The notes under the pieces: model-generated | The model's database searches: none | The model's input: the letters and a program-made list of their open reading frames with translations, nothing else | Told to the model about the DNA's origin: nothing | Part shown: positions 45,023 through 53,825 of the stretch, in pieces | Position numbering within the stretch: position 1 is the first letter of the stretch | Layout of the letters: every line of letters starts with the position of its first letter | DNA from: Peribacillus sp. FSL P2-0133 | GTDB taxonomy: Bacteria > Bacillota > Bacilli > Bacillales > DSM-1321 | DNA length: 64,000 bases | Assembly (NCBI RefSeq): GCF_037975445.1 | Contig: NZ_CP150254.1 | Span: 5,640,001-5,704,000, forward strand | Reading direction: 5' to 3' | Program-made: the position numbers and the translations under genes

Positions 45023-45962
45023 GAATAAGTCCCCCTAGCCATAGCATCAGTAGAAATAGAAAAGATGACCGATGCATGATGGTAATCGTTTTTGGTATAT
45101 GTTTTGCTTCCAATCGAACAAGCGGAACTCCCATCCTCGCACGGTCGGAAACAATTCCTTTGTACATATTCCGGCCTCCAAGCTGTATTCCCAAAATGGC
45201 AGCAACGCCTGCTTCACACCACCCGCTATTCGGGCTTGGATGTTTTTTTGCGTCATTGAATAATATCTTCCATCTGGCACCAAATCCATGATGGCTGGAT
45301 TTCGAGCTCAGCAACATCAGGAATCCGGTGAGGCGGCTGGGAATCCAGTTGACGATATCATCGAGCTTGGCTGAAGCCCAGCCGAATTGCCCATATTTAT
45401 CATTTTTGTACCCTACCATGGAATCGCAGGTATTAATCGCCCTGTACACCATCGCGAGCGGCGCACCGCCAAATGCTGCCCAAAACATCGGTGCTGTAAT
45501 CCCATCACTAGTATTTTCCGCTACGGTTTCCACGGTTCCCCTGACTATTTCGGATTCATCGAGATCAGCAGTATCACGGCCCACGATATAGGAAAGCTTA
45601 AGCCTCGCTTCAGGAAAGTCCCGTTCATTAAGCGGAAGGCAAACATCCATCCCAGCTTGCTTCAAGCCCTTCTGAGCTATCGTAGTAGAAATGACAACAG
45701 CTTCCCAAATGATACCTGCAAGCGGATGGATCCGATAAGCCAAATAGACGGTAAGACCAGTAATCAGTAACACCGCCGATAAGACGATGATCAACATGAA
45801 GAGTCCATTCCGTTTCTTATATGCCCCTCTATTGAATGCCAGATCCAACTTGCTTATCATCGTTCCTATCCATTTGACTGGATGCGGCCAATTTGGCGGA
45901 TCACCAATTAATAGATCAAGGAAAAACGCCAGCGTAACTGCAAAAAGATGCTGATAAATCAT
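44997..45962 (-). CDS. cbiB: adenosylcobinamide-phosphate synthase CbiB
   Basis: 321-residue membrane protein with four to five hydrophobic segments, attaching aminopropanol (phosphate) to adenosylcobyric acid. The N-terminal signature LAFFLDLLIGDPPNWPHPVKWIG is the hallmark, followed by AETTSDGITAP-like AENTSDGITAPMFWAAFGGAP and YKNDKYGQFGWASAKLDDIVNWIPSRLTG. ATG overlaps the stop of the btuD-cbiZ gene (ATGA). Confidence 0.95.
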   Translation of the reverse strand: MIYQHLFAVTLAFFLDLLIGDPPNWPHPVKWIGTMISKLDLAFNRGAYKKRNGLFMLIIVLSAVLLITGLTVYLAYRIHPLAGIIWEAVVISTTIAQKGLKQAGMDVCLPLNERDFPEARLKLSYIVGRDTADLDESEIVRGTVETVAENTSDGITAPMFWAAFGGAPLAMVYRAINTCDSMVGYKNDKYGQFGWASAKLDDIVNWIPSRLTGFLMLLSSKSSHHGFGARWKILFNDAKKHPSPNSGWCEAGVAAILGIQLGGRNMYKGIVSDRARMGVPLVRLEAKHIPKTITIMHRSSFLFLLMLWLGGLILVITFSWL

Positions 45963-47431
45963 AAATCCTCAATCCGTTTCCGAGTATTCTTTAATGCTTC
46001 CACTGTACAATCATAAACACCGCGACTTATCAGCTTCCCTAACGGAGTGATGGTGCCCGCATATTGAAGCTTTGCACCTCTTTGAGTTGCCGCAATCAAA
46101 ATGCTGTCTGTCGATGTTCCTGTTGCACATGTATTTGTCACCTTATCCATGACATGCAAATCATGAAGGGCTTTTACTTTTGCCTCGGTCGCAGTAACTA
46201 TGCTGTGGATGAAAGCCTCTTCTGCCAAATGCCCATTTACGAATACCCAAGTATTTATCGTTCCTGGAGCGGAACTCCAAGAATGCCGGTCTGCTAAAGA
46301 AGCGTCGATGGCATTGCCTACACCAGCCGTCACGATAATAAAAACCGAGAAATCTTCAGCTCTTAGTAGCTTGAAAGCAACCGTATCGAGATAGACAGCT
46401 GTCATCATCCCTACCGTTTCCTGAGGTTCAAAACCATGAGTCTTTAAATAGTCGGCCATTTCAACATGATGGTCCTCGCAATCATAGCCATGATGGACGT
46501 GCCTATTCACAAAATATTTATGCCAGCCCGTCCCTGAACCAGTCACTCCAGAAGACATCGTTCTAAGCGGGATCGGAGAATCCAATTGAATCATCTCAGG
46601 ACCGACTGTCAAATAAGAACCATCGATTTCCAATGGGATAGTATCATGGCCATGCTTTTCCGGAACGATGAACATCTGTGGTTTCGGAAGGGCGGGATGT
46701 GGATGTTTTTCGATCGTCGTATGATATACATCCTGAATCCGTTCCTGTTGGAGCACTTCGTTCGGCACATCAACAACCTGAATCTGCCCTTTCTCAAGCA
46801 ACATAAGCCGATCACAATATAATCCTGCCAAATTCAAATCATGAAAAATTGAAATAACGGTCAACTTCTGCTCTTTTGCCATTTTTCTCATTAGATCAAG
46901 AAGATCTTTTTGATAGGAAAGATCCAAGTGGTTCGTAGGTTCATCCAAAAAAAGGATTTCCGGCTCTTGGGCAAGTGCCTGTGCCAGCAAGACCCTTTGT
47001 CTCTCCCCTCCTGATAATCGTTCAAAATGAAGATCCTGAAAATCAGCTACTCCCGTTTGTTCCATAACTCGTTGGACAATCGATTCATCTTCTGCGGACC
47101 AACTATGGAACCAACCTGATTGATGAGCATATCGCCCAAGTGAGACCGTCTCTTTTACTGTATAAGAGAAAGCTAATGAGGAATGTTGAGGGAGCACAGC
47201 AATGACCTGTGCAAGTTGCTTTGACGAATAATCCTTCAAATCCCTACCTCTTATCCGTACGCTTCCGCCTTTATAATCGAGCACCCCGCTAAGCATGCTT
47301 AAAAGTGTCGTTTTTCCGCTGCCATTTGGACCAAGAATCCCGAATAATTCCCCTTTATGTACATCAAAAGAGACAGAGTCCAAAACAGCTTTGTTATGAT
47401 ATCCACCTGTTAACCCTCTTACTTCAAGCAT
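45959..47431 (-). CDS. cobamide ABC transporter ATPase fused to adenosylcobinamide amidohydrolase (BtuD-CbiZ)
   Basis: 490 residues in two domains. Residues 1-255 are an ABC ATPase of the FecE/BtuD group: Walker A GPNGSGKTT, signature LSGGERQRV, Walker B ILFLDEPTNHLDL, switch His in IFHDLNL. Residues ~275-490 are a CbiZ domain (TMSSGVTGSG, FIIVTAGVGNAIDAS, TGTSTDSILIAATQ), which cleaves the nucleotide loop of cobamides so they can be rebuilt with the preferred lower ligand. The same fusion is known in B. subtilis YvrA. ATG follows btuC by six bases, AAGGG in front. Confidence 0.92.
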   Translation of the reverse strand: MLEVRGLTGGYHNKAVLDSVSFDVHKGELFGILGPNGSGKTTLLSMLSGVLDYKGGSVRIRGRDLKDYSSKQLAQVIAVLPQHSSLAFSYTVKETVSLGRYAHQSGWFHSWSAEDESIVQRVMEQTGVADFQDLHFERLSGGERQRVLLAQALAQEPEILFLDEPTNHLDLSYQKDLLDLMRKMAKEQKLTVISIFHDLNLAGLYCDRLMLLEKGQIQVVDVPNEVLQQERIQDVYHTTIEKHPHPALPKPQMFIVPEKHGHDTIPLEIDGSYLTVGPEMIQLDSPIPLRTMSSGVTGSGTGWHKYFVNRHVHHGYDCEDHHVEMADYLKTHGFEPQETVGMMTAVYLDTVAFKLLRAEDFSVFIIVTAGVGNAIDASLADRHSWSSAPGTINTWVFVNGHLAEEAFIHSIVTATEAKVKALHDLHVMDKVTNTCATGTSTDSILIAATQRGAKLQYAGTITPLGKLISRGVYDCTVEALKNTRKRIEDL

Positions 47432-47437
47432 CCGTTT

Positions 47438-48493
47438 TTACCCTTCTCTCCGTCTCTTTAATAAAATCAGCGCAAATGCAGGTGCCCCGATAAGTGAGGT
47501 GATCACCCCGATCGGCAGTTCCGATGGGGCAATGATCGTTCGTGCCACAAAATCCGCCAATATTAAGAATCCGCTTCCTATCAACAATGACAACGGAAGT
47601 AAATGTTTATGGTCAGGCCCCCAAATCTTTCGGACAAAATGAGGAATGACCAATCCTACAAAGCCAATCGCCCCCGAAACGGCAACGGCTGCACCTGTCA
47701 ATGTCGAACCGGCTATCAAGATCCACATTTTCCGCCGCTTAACATTCACACCTAAGTGTTTTGCCCGGTCTTCCCCGAAAGTCATCGCATTCAATTCACT
47801 TGTATTCATGATCAAGATCAATGAACCAATGATAAAAAACGGCAAAATGATTGCAATGTAATTCCATCCGCGCATTGAAACGCTTCCCATCAGCCAGCCG
47901 ATGATTTGTCTTAATTCATCACCCGTCAGCGCAATCATCAATGAAATGAAGGCACTTAAAAACGAGCTAAAAATGATCCCCGTTAAAATGATCGTTTCCA
48001 CTTTCATCGATCGATCCATTTTTTTTGCAAACGTCAGTACACAAAGCATCGTGAGCACTGAGCATAAGATGCTCAGTGCCGGAAGAGTATATAAACCGAT
48101 GAACGGCAGTGAAATATTCAAGAATATTGTCAATACGGCGCCGACCGATGCTCCTGATGAAATACCCAATGTGTAAGGATCAGCGAGCGGGTTCCGGAGC
48201 AGTCCCTGAAAAGCCGCACCCGCAATCGCAAGTGATGCCCCGACCAAACCCGCAAGCAATACGCGCGGCAAGCGGATGTTCATCACGATATTCGTAAGCA
48301 TAATATCCGGATCAGCAGAAATCGGCAAATGGAAAATCTCCTTGCCGATTATTTGCATAAGTACGGGAACCGGTACTGGCACCGAACCAAAGGAAATGCC
48401 TATCGTCATTGCGAATAACAAAATTAACAACGCAATCAAATAAGCAAACGCCCATTTAGTTGTCAAATTGGTTCGGATAGACTGATTTGGCAA
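47438..48493 (-). CDS. btuC: cobamide ABC transporter permease BtuC
   Basis: 351 residues with about ten hydrophobic segments, FecCD family. NIRLPRVLLAGLVGASLAIAGAAFQGLLRNPLADPYTLG and the later GFVGLVIPHFVR are family signatures. TTG start with GAGGGAG nine bases upstream, inside the end of btuF (38-base overlap). Forms the membrane channel with BtuD for BtuF-delivered cobamides; corresponds to YvrB in B. subtilis. Confidence 0.93.
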   Translation of the reverse strand: MPNQSIRTNLTTKWAFAYLIALLILLFAMTIGISFGSVPVPVPVLMQIIGKEIFHLPISADPDIMLTNIVMNIRLPRVLLAGLVGASLAIAGAAFQGLLRNPLADPYTLGISSGASVGAVLTIFLNISLPFIGLYTLPALSILCSVLTMLCVLTFAKKMDRSMKVETIILTGIIFSSFLSAFISLMIALTGDELRQIIGWLMGSVSMRGWNYIAIILPFFIIGSLILIMNTSELNAMTFGEDRAKHLGVNVKRRKMWILIAGSTLTGAAVAVSGAIGFVGLVIPHFVRKIWGPDHKHLLPLSLLIGSGFLILADFVARTIIAPSELPIGVITSLIGAPAFALILLKRRREG

Positions 48494-49445
48494 GTTCCTC
48501 TACTCCCTCTATTAAACGTGGACCGGAACGGGTCACCAAGTCTGAATGGACATCAAAGACTTGGCCATTCTTAATAGCATTTACGTCTTGCCATCCTTTT
48601 CGGCCCTTCACTTCACTTACTGAATCTTTCGTATAGTAACCATACGTTGTAATGATGACATCCGGATTTGCAGCAATCATCGACTCTTCATCAATTTTTG
48701 CCCATCCGTCCAATTCTGCAGCAGCATTATCCGCTGAAATAATAGTAAGCATCTCATTCATGAAAGTATTTTTACCAGGTGTGTATATTTCCGGTGAAGG
48801 CGAAACTTCCACTAAAACTGTCTTCCTATCCGCTTCCTTTACGGATTTGGCCTTTTCCTGGATATCCTTGAGTTTCGTTTTCATATCCGTAACGATTTCT
48901 TCTGCCTTATCATGTTCTCCCGTTGCCTGTCCAATCATCTCAATAGACTTATAGACTTGGTCAAAGCTTTGTGCATCATTGACTACGAGGACATCTATTC
49001 CAGCATCCTTAAGTTGCTGTAAACCCTCATTTGAATTATGGGCACTTGATGCATGCGCAAGAACAAGATCAGGCTTCATGGAGACAATCAGCTCCGTGTT
49101 CATTTCCATTCCGCCAACTTTTTCAATTTCTTTCGTTTCTTCCGGGTAATTATCATTGTCGGACACACCAACGACCTTTTTGCCCAAACCAAGTGCAAAG
49201 ACCACTTCCGTATTACTTGGTATCAATGAAACGATTTTCTTCGGTTTTTGTTCTATCGTTACTTTTTCCCCAGTTGCATCTTTAATCGTAATCGGGAAAG
49301 CTTCGTGTTGAGCATGATTCGTTTGCTGCTTTTCTTTTCCTTCATCCTTAGCGTCACTGCAGCCAACCATCAAGCCTGCAGTAAGCAACATTAACAGTAT
49401 CAGACCAAAAATCTTTTTCATTTTCATTCCCCACAATCTTTTCAT
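48456..49445 (-). CDS. btuF: cobamide-binding lipoprotein BtuF
   Basis: Up to 329 residues. Signal peptide with lipobox AGLMVGC predicts a membrane-anchored substrate-binding protein. The mature part is a class III helical-backbone binding protein: KIVSLIPSNTEVVFALGLGKKVVGVSDNDNYP, KPDLVLAH, LLDAGIDVLVV-like QLKDAGIDVLVVN and NPDVIITTYGYY. Two plausible starts: ATG 49445 with AGGTGGGAAG upstream, or ATG 49421 after GTGGGGA. First gene after the cobalamin riboswitch; homologue of YvrC. Confidence 0.92.
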   Translation of the reverse strand: MKRLWGMKMKKIFGLILLMLLTAGLMVGCSDAKDEGKEKQQTNHAQHEAFPITIKDATGEKVTIEQKPKKIVSLIPSNTEVVFALGLGKKVVGVSDNDNYPEETKEIEKVGGMEMNTELIVSMKPDLVLAHASSAHNSNEGLQQLKDAGIDVLVVNDAQSFDQVYKSIEMIGQATGEHDKAEEIVTDMKTKLKDIQEKAKSVKEADRKTVLVEVSPSPEIYTPGKNTFMNEMLTIISADNAAAELDGWAKIDEESMIAANPDVIITTYGYYTKDSVSEVKGRKGWQDVNAIKNGQVFDVHSDLVTRSGPRLIEGVEELAKSVYPNQFDN

Positions 49446-49502
49446 TTAATTTCTTCCCACCTAAATAAAGAAAACGCATTGGTTGGAAGATGCCCCCAAA
49501 AC

Positions 49503-49533
49503 AAAAAGCACCTCCCGTTAAACGGAAGGTGCT
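49503..49533 (-). terminator. riboswitch-controlled terminator before btuF
   Basis: On the minus strand AGCACCTTCCGTT pairs with AACGGGAGGTGCT (one G-U) and runs into TTTTTGTTTT, about 60 bp before the btuF start. Its 5' arm CACCTTCC is complementary to GGAAGGTG in the 3' part of the aptamer (49581-49588), giving an alternative pairing for anti-termination. Confidence 0.88.
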
Positions 49534-49569
49534 TGCATGGCAACAATATCATTACGGACTCTTTCTTAG

Positions 49570-49745
49570 GGTCTGCCACACACCTTCCCATCCGCGTAGG
49601 TTACAGGTGTACGAATTCTGGCAGGTCTCCTGGCTCATGGTCATCGTCAACGGCACCTTCCCATATCTCATACAGTGGTACACAGCCGTCAGCTCCCATA
49701 TACAGTGGCGGGACCGCGTTGGCATTTCACCAACTTCCCTTTTAA
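49570..49745 (-). promoter_or_regulatory. cobalamin riboswitch aptamer
   Basis: On the minus strand the leader begins GGGAAGTTGGTGAAATGCC, continues CGCGGTCCCGCCACTGTA, and contains the B12 box AGCCAGGAGACCTGCC (49620-49635) followed downstream by GGATGGGAAGGTG. These are the conserved blocks of the adenosylcobalamin riboswitch in the right order and spacing. The downstream terminator indicates transcriptional control of the whole operon. Exact 5' and 3' ends are approximate. Confidence 0.95.
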
Positions 49746-49863
49746 GTCATTAAGACACCAAATCGTTCATATGTATATAATTTTCACTTCCTTCATTATA
49801 CACCATGTAAGAATCGATTATTATATGATTTTTCTGAACAAGTACGAAATGACCCTTCCACCT

Positions 49864-50736
49864 TCAATGCTTTGAAGCATTTTCAATCAGTGACGCAAAC
49901 CCATCGACTGATAACCCGGGTGAAATCCGAACTCGATGCAGGGCATGCATCCCTTGGTCCCTTGAAGCTCCCCCAGGTTCGGTAGTGACTGCCATCTTGT
50001 ATCCAACTTCTTCTGACAGCCTTAGACTCTCTTCATTATACCGGCCAACCGGATAGGAAAGCACCGTCGTGTCCTGGCCGAGGATACGGTCGAATAGCTC
50101 CTTCGACTGAACCATTTCCGCTTCTTGCTGCACTGCCGTCATGCGGTTCAGCTCCAAATGGTTGATGGTATGGCTTTCGATCGAAATCCCATTCCTGCTC
50201 ATCTCCAACATTTGATCTTCAGTCAGGTGATGACCTTTATCAATGGACTTACCGATCATGAAGACAGTTGCTTTCATATCATTTTCTTTTAATATCGGAA
50301 AAGCCTCCGTGTAGTTATCTGTATAGCCATCATCAAAAGTAAGCCAGACGCACTTCTCACTTGGCATCCGATTCTCGGTTAAAACAAGGTATGCTTCTTC
50401 AGGGGATAATGTATAGTAACCATTCTCCCGAAGCCAAGCCATCTGTGCTCGGAATTCCTCACTTGGAACCCGAAGGCCATTACCTTCAGAAATGCTGTGA
50501 TACATCAAGATTGGAAGCTGGACAGCGGACTCGGCCGTTACCCAGTTTCCCGTATCGATTTGGCCTTCCAAATCCTGCCCTGCCCCATTCTCAGCCGCTT
50601 CGACCACTTCAATGTCTTCTTCCGCAATCGGTGCAGCCGTCTTTATGCCTATACCCTCTAAAATCCCTTGTGAACATCCAGGTAAAATTAAAATCCCCAG
50701 CAATGCCACCATCCATAAAACTCTATATCTTTTCAC
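49864..50736 (-). CDS. polysaccharide deacetylase lipoprotein
   Basis: 290 residues from a GTG six bases after AGGGGA (an ATG two codons earlier overlaps that site). Signal peptide with lipobox LPGC, then an acidic linker to residue ~75, then a NodB/carbohydrate esterase 4 domain. Motif 1 is TFDDGYTDNYTEAFP, motif 2 SHTINHLELN, motif 3 around SYPVGRYNEES. Probably deacetylates cell-wall or extracellular glycan on the outer membrane face; YxkH-like. Monocistronic, upstream of the cobamide leader. Confidence 0.88.
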   Translation of the reverse strand: MKRYRVLWMVALLGILILPGCSQGILEGIGIKTAAPIAEEDIEVVEAAENGAGQDLEGQIDTGNWVTAESAVQLPILMYHSISEGNGLRVPSEEFRAQMAWLRENGYYTLSPEEAYLVLTENRMPSEKCVWLTFDDGYTDNYTEAFPILKENDMKATVFMIGKSIDKGHHLTEDQMLEMSRNGISIESHTINHLELNRMTAVQQEAEMVQSKELFDRILGQDTTVLSYPVGRYNEESLRLSEEVGYKMAVTTEPGGASRDQGMHALHRVRISPGLSVDGFASLIENASKH

Positions 50737-50940
50737 AATCATTCCCCTAATTTTTTCTAGTATAATAGTACCAGAAAACTAGCGGATAATAAAGTATTCC
50801 ATTTAATGAATTAATAGGAAAACACGAGAGCATAGTGACCTGCTGAGCATTAATGAAAATTTTTTTCATAAGTATGTGCTATAAGCTTGAAAAGTTTGCC
50901 TATAAGAAATATAATAAATAAGTCGTCGACTTATATATAT

Positions 50941-51014
50941 GTCCCAGTAGCTCAGCAGGATAGAGCGACAGCCTCCTAAGCTGTAGGTCGTAGGTTCGAC
51001 TCCTATCTGGGACG
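50941..51014 (+). tRNA. tRNA-Arg (anticodon CCT)
   Basis: A complete 74-nt cloverleaf: acceptor GTCCCAG/CTGGGAC with G73, D arm GCTC/GAGC, anticodon stem ACAGC/GCTGT with loop CTCCTAA (anticodon CCT, reads AGG), and T arm GTAGG/CCTAT... with TTCGACT loop. The 3' CCA is not encoded. A strong terminator follows directly. Confidence 0.96.
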
Positions 51015-51020
51015 CTAATT

Positions 51021-51066
51021 AAAAACCCTGTTACAACGCGGTTCTTCCGTGTAGTAGCAGGGTTTT
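51021..51066 (+). terminator. intrinsic terminator after tRNA-Arg
   Basis: AAAAACCCTG (51021-51030) pairs with CAGGGTTTTTT (51058-51068) around a long loop that itself contains a GCGG/CCGT helix. Confidence 0.85.
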
Positions 51067-51128
51067 TTCTGTGATTTATGTGGCGGTTGGACAAAGTAAA
51101 CACTACTTCATCAATCCCTATAGATATA

Positions 51129-51169
51129 AAAAAATCTGAGCCCTTTAAAACACAGAACTCAGATTTTTT
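51129..51169 (-). terminator. intrinsic terminator after the acyltransferase gene
   Basis: AAAAAATCTGAG and CTCAGATTTTTT, perfect 12-bp arms around a 17-base loop; T-run on the minus strand. Confidence 0.85.
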
Positions 51170-51220
51170 ATATCAAGATAAGCAATATTATACTTGAAAC
51201 AAATTACCCTTTAGCTATAC

Positions 51221-53209
51221 TTACTTTTCAACTAAGCCTATCTCGTTGATTTTTTCTTCAAAAACAGGTCCGAAACTTTCAGAATAAGTATTCGTTAAAT
51301 GTCTATTATCACGGTAAATTATAACATTACCAATAATGGGCTGAAATTTACCGTTTACCTTGAAGTAATCTGTTAAGTCAATTTTATGCAATGATTTATT
51401 CTCTTTTTCAAATTGGCTCCAAAAGCTTTCGTCTTTCTGATTATCTACTGAATTCATTTTTTTTGTAGTTTCTTCTAGTCCATCTGTTTCTAATGATTCC
51501 AGTACATTAAAACTATATCTTGGATCATCACGAATCGCTAACACTTCAATACCATATTCATCTTTAACATACTGCAGCTGATCAACCATTTGTTGTTGTA
51601 TTTTATTATTAGGCGTATCAGAAGCTGTGGCATGAGAAATGACAAGATCTACATCTGAATCCTTTAGATAATCGAGAACATTATTGACCCAGATACCTTT
51701 CAAATCATCATCCGCATAACCTGTTGAAAAACGTGTACCTGAACGAGTCATATTCAATACACGATAATTGTCATCTTTTGTTGCTTCTAAAATGGCACCT
51801 AACCAATGCTCTGAATGGGAACTGCCGATCAGGGCAATTGTAGCATCGTAATTTTCAGTTTCGCCATATTCCCCAATTTTCAAGTCACTTTCCTTTAACC
51901 CTTGGTTACTGCCGTCCAAATGCGCTTTTGGTAAATCATCAAAGACTTCAGAATATGATGGAATTGGTTCTTGATCAGGTATATCGTCAGGGTTTTTGAC
52001 AGCTAACGCTCCTGGATAATTTTTATCATTTATATTATTTTCCAGCTTATTTTGATCTATATATACTCCAATTAAAAGAGATGCAATCAAGAGTACATTC
52101 ACACTGCCCATTATCCCGAGTCTCTTGAATGAGTATTTATTGTCCTTTGAGCTTCGGATTGGTTCTTCTATATATCGAGTCATTAAAAACGAAAGGGCTA
52201 TTGATGAAACGATAATAAGAGTACCAACGATGAATCCTGGAGTTTCCTGGACATTATAACGATAGAACTCCAATAATACCCAATGCCACAAATAGATTCC
52301 AAAGGCAATTCCACCTAGCTTCACCATTACAGGTGAACCTAAAAAGCGTTTGACACCATATTTCGTATCGCATGTACCAGACAAAACAATGAATAATGCG
52401 CAGGTCATTGGCCATAAGGCAATATACCCCGGAAACATTTCAGATACATTGAATACTATTCCAGTTAAAATTAAACCGATTAATCCGAGCCAGCCTATCA
52501 CGGTAGCAATATATTTATTTACCTTTATTGATGATAAATTGATACAGAGCAAACTGCCTAAAGCAAATTCCCAAACACGTGTCATCGTAATGAAATAAGC
52601 CCATGGCTGATTGACAGAGGTTAAATATATTGAGTATATAAAAGAAGAAACAAATAATATTCCTAAAATAGTATTGATTAATGTTTTAACTTTAGTTAGT
52701 TTATATTTTTTTATTAAAAATAAAATTAAAGTGAATATTAAAAACCAGATTATATAAAATTGTCCTTGTATTGACAAAGCCCAAAAGTGTTCAACCGGTG
52801 TTTTCATTTGGCTGGAATCTAAATAATCCGTGCTAGAAAAAGCCAGTTGCCAGTTTTGGTAAAAAAACATTGAGGCAAATACTTCATGTATAGTTTTATC
52901 TAAAATTGATTTTGGTAATAAAAACCAACTTAAAGCCAGAACAATTGCAAGAATAAAAAATACAGAGGGAAGTAATCTTTTTATTAACTTTGTGACATAT
53001 GGCCTAAAACGATATTCCCCTGTTCGATTAATTGTGGAAACAATTGAAGTGGTAATAAGAAAACCTGAAATTACAAAGAATACGTCAACCCCGCCAGAAA
53101 CACGATTTAACCATATATGATATACCGCTACCAGCAGTGCCGCAACAACGCGTAGCCCTTCGATCTCGGGTCTGAATTTACTCTCAATATTAATTAATGG
53201 TTGATTCAT
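51221..53209 (-). CDS. OafA/OatA-type membrane acyltransferase with SGNH domain
   Basis: 662 residues. The first ~390 form an acyltransferase-3 domain with about ten hydrophobic segments and the His of VAVYHIWL near the N-terminus plus VDVFFVISGFLIT. A C-terminal SGNH hydrolase domain has IALIGSSHSEHWLG (nucleophile Ser) and DNRHLTNTYSESFG (Asp-His). The pair usually moves acetyl groups from cytoplasm to cell-surface glycans, as OatA does for peptidoglycan MurNAc. Base composition is lower in GC than the flanking genes, hinting at later acquisition. Own terminator; monocistronic. Confidence 0.88.
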   Translation of the reverse strand: MNQPLINIESKFRPEIEGLRVVAALLVAVYHIWLNRVSGGVDVFFVISGFLITTSIVSTINRTGEYRFRPYVTKLIKRLLPSVFFILAIVLALSWFLLPKSILDKTIHEVFASMFFYQNWQLAFSSTDYLDSSQMKTPVEHFWALSIQGQFYIIWFLIFTLILFLIKKYKLTKVKTLINTILGILFVSSFIYSIYLTSVNQPWAYFITMTRVWEFALGSLLCINLSSIKVNKYIATVIGWLGLIGLILTGIVFNVSEMFPGYIALWPMTCALFIVLSGTCDTKYGVKRFLGSPVMVKLGGIAFGIYLWHWVLLEFYRYNVQETPGFIVGTLIIVSSIALSFLMTRYIEEPIRSSKDNKYSFKRLGIMGSVNVLLIASLLIGVYIDQNKLENNINDKNYPGALAVKNPDDIPDQEPIPSYSEVFDDLPKAHLDGSNQGLKESDLKIGEYGETENYDATIALIGSSHSEHWLGAILEATKDDNYRVLNMTRSGTRFSTGYADDDLKGIWVNNVLDYLKDSDVDLVISHATASDTPNNKIQQQMVDQLQYVKDEYGIEVLAIRDDPRYSFNVLESLETDGLEETTKKMNSVDNQKDESFWSQFEKENKSLHKIDLTDYFKVNGKFQPIIGNVIIYRDNRHLTNTYSESFGPVFEEKINEIGLVEK

Positions 53210-53609
53210 TTGATTCTATCTCCTACTTTTTCGTCATGCATACAATTTAAAATTATATCACTTTACAATAATGATTTGTCAATATAGTAGAAAAGGTTCT
53301 TTAATTTTCACGAGTTCGGAGCTTTTCCCAACTTATCAACCAGACCCCCCTTACAGAAATTGTACGTTGCCTGGGTACGAAGCCCACTCGCTTTTACATT
53401 CATTGAAATAGAACGTTACTTTATAAGTCAGTCCACCAAGGGCAACGAAAACGTGGCATGCTCCAACTGACCGGGTTTGTTAAACTGTCAAACATAAGAA
53501 CATCCCCGCACAAAAACGAACAATACAATTCAAACTGTTTAATAGTAAAAGGAAGTTTGATTTATTACATGGATTTCTGAATAAAATCATGTTTTTTTAA
53601 AAAATATAT
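53210..53609. other. 400-bp region without a recognised gene
   Basis: Contains the leader of the acyltransferase gene (minus strand) and AT-rich spacer. At 53350-53480 a minus-strand frame reads, without a start codon, a coding-like stretch containing TYKVTFYFNECKSEWASYPG before a stop; it has no ribosome binding site and is closed upstream by a stop. It may be a remnant of a lost gene or a dispersed repeat. Nothing else is recognised. Confidence 0.3.
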
Positions 53610-53634
53610 GTTTTAACCTGTCCCATCCGGGTAT
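53610..53634 (+). promoter_or_regulatory. SigB-type promoter
   Basis: GTTTTA (53610-53615), 13-bp spacer, GGGTAT (53629-53634): 5 of 6 and 6 of 6 matches to the general-stress consensus GTTTAA-N12-15-GGGTAT. Transcription would start about 35 bp before the first of two small ORFs. Confidence 0.6.
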
Positions 53635-53675
53635 ATAAATACTGTAAGACATTCTCACCAAAGGAGATGATGTGC

Positions 53676-53750
53676 ATGATGAGTACAATCAGAAGCCAAT
53701 GGAACAAAGAGAATGACGCAGCGGTGTTTAGTCCCGGTGATCAGCGTTAG
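53676..53750 (+). CDS. tiny ORF A, truncated paralogue of the following ORF
   Basis: 24 codons, ATGATG start nine bases after AAAGGAG, ending at TAG. After the start it reads STIRSQWNKENDAAVFSPGDQ, which aligns with the first 20 residues of the ORF 75 bp downstream (SIYSLWNPENDEAIFSPGDQ). It stops where that protein continues, so it is either a shortened duplicate or a separate micropeptide. It is the first frame after a SigB-type promoter. No function known. Confidence 0.45.
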   Translation: MMSTIRSQWNKENDAAVFSPGDQR

Positions 53751-53825
53751 AGTCAATTGAAGCGTTAGATGATAATCAATTATGGGAATTACTAGTCTTC
53801 TCATCCAAAGGAGGAGGATACGATC

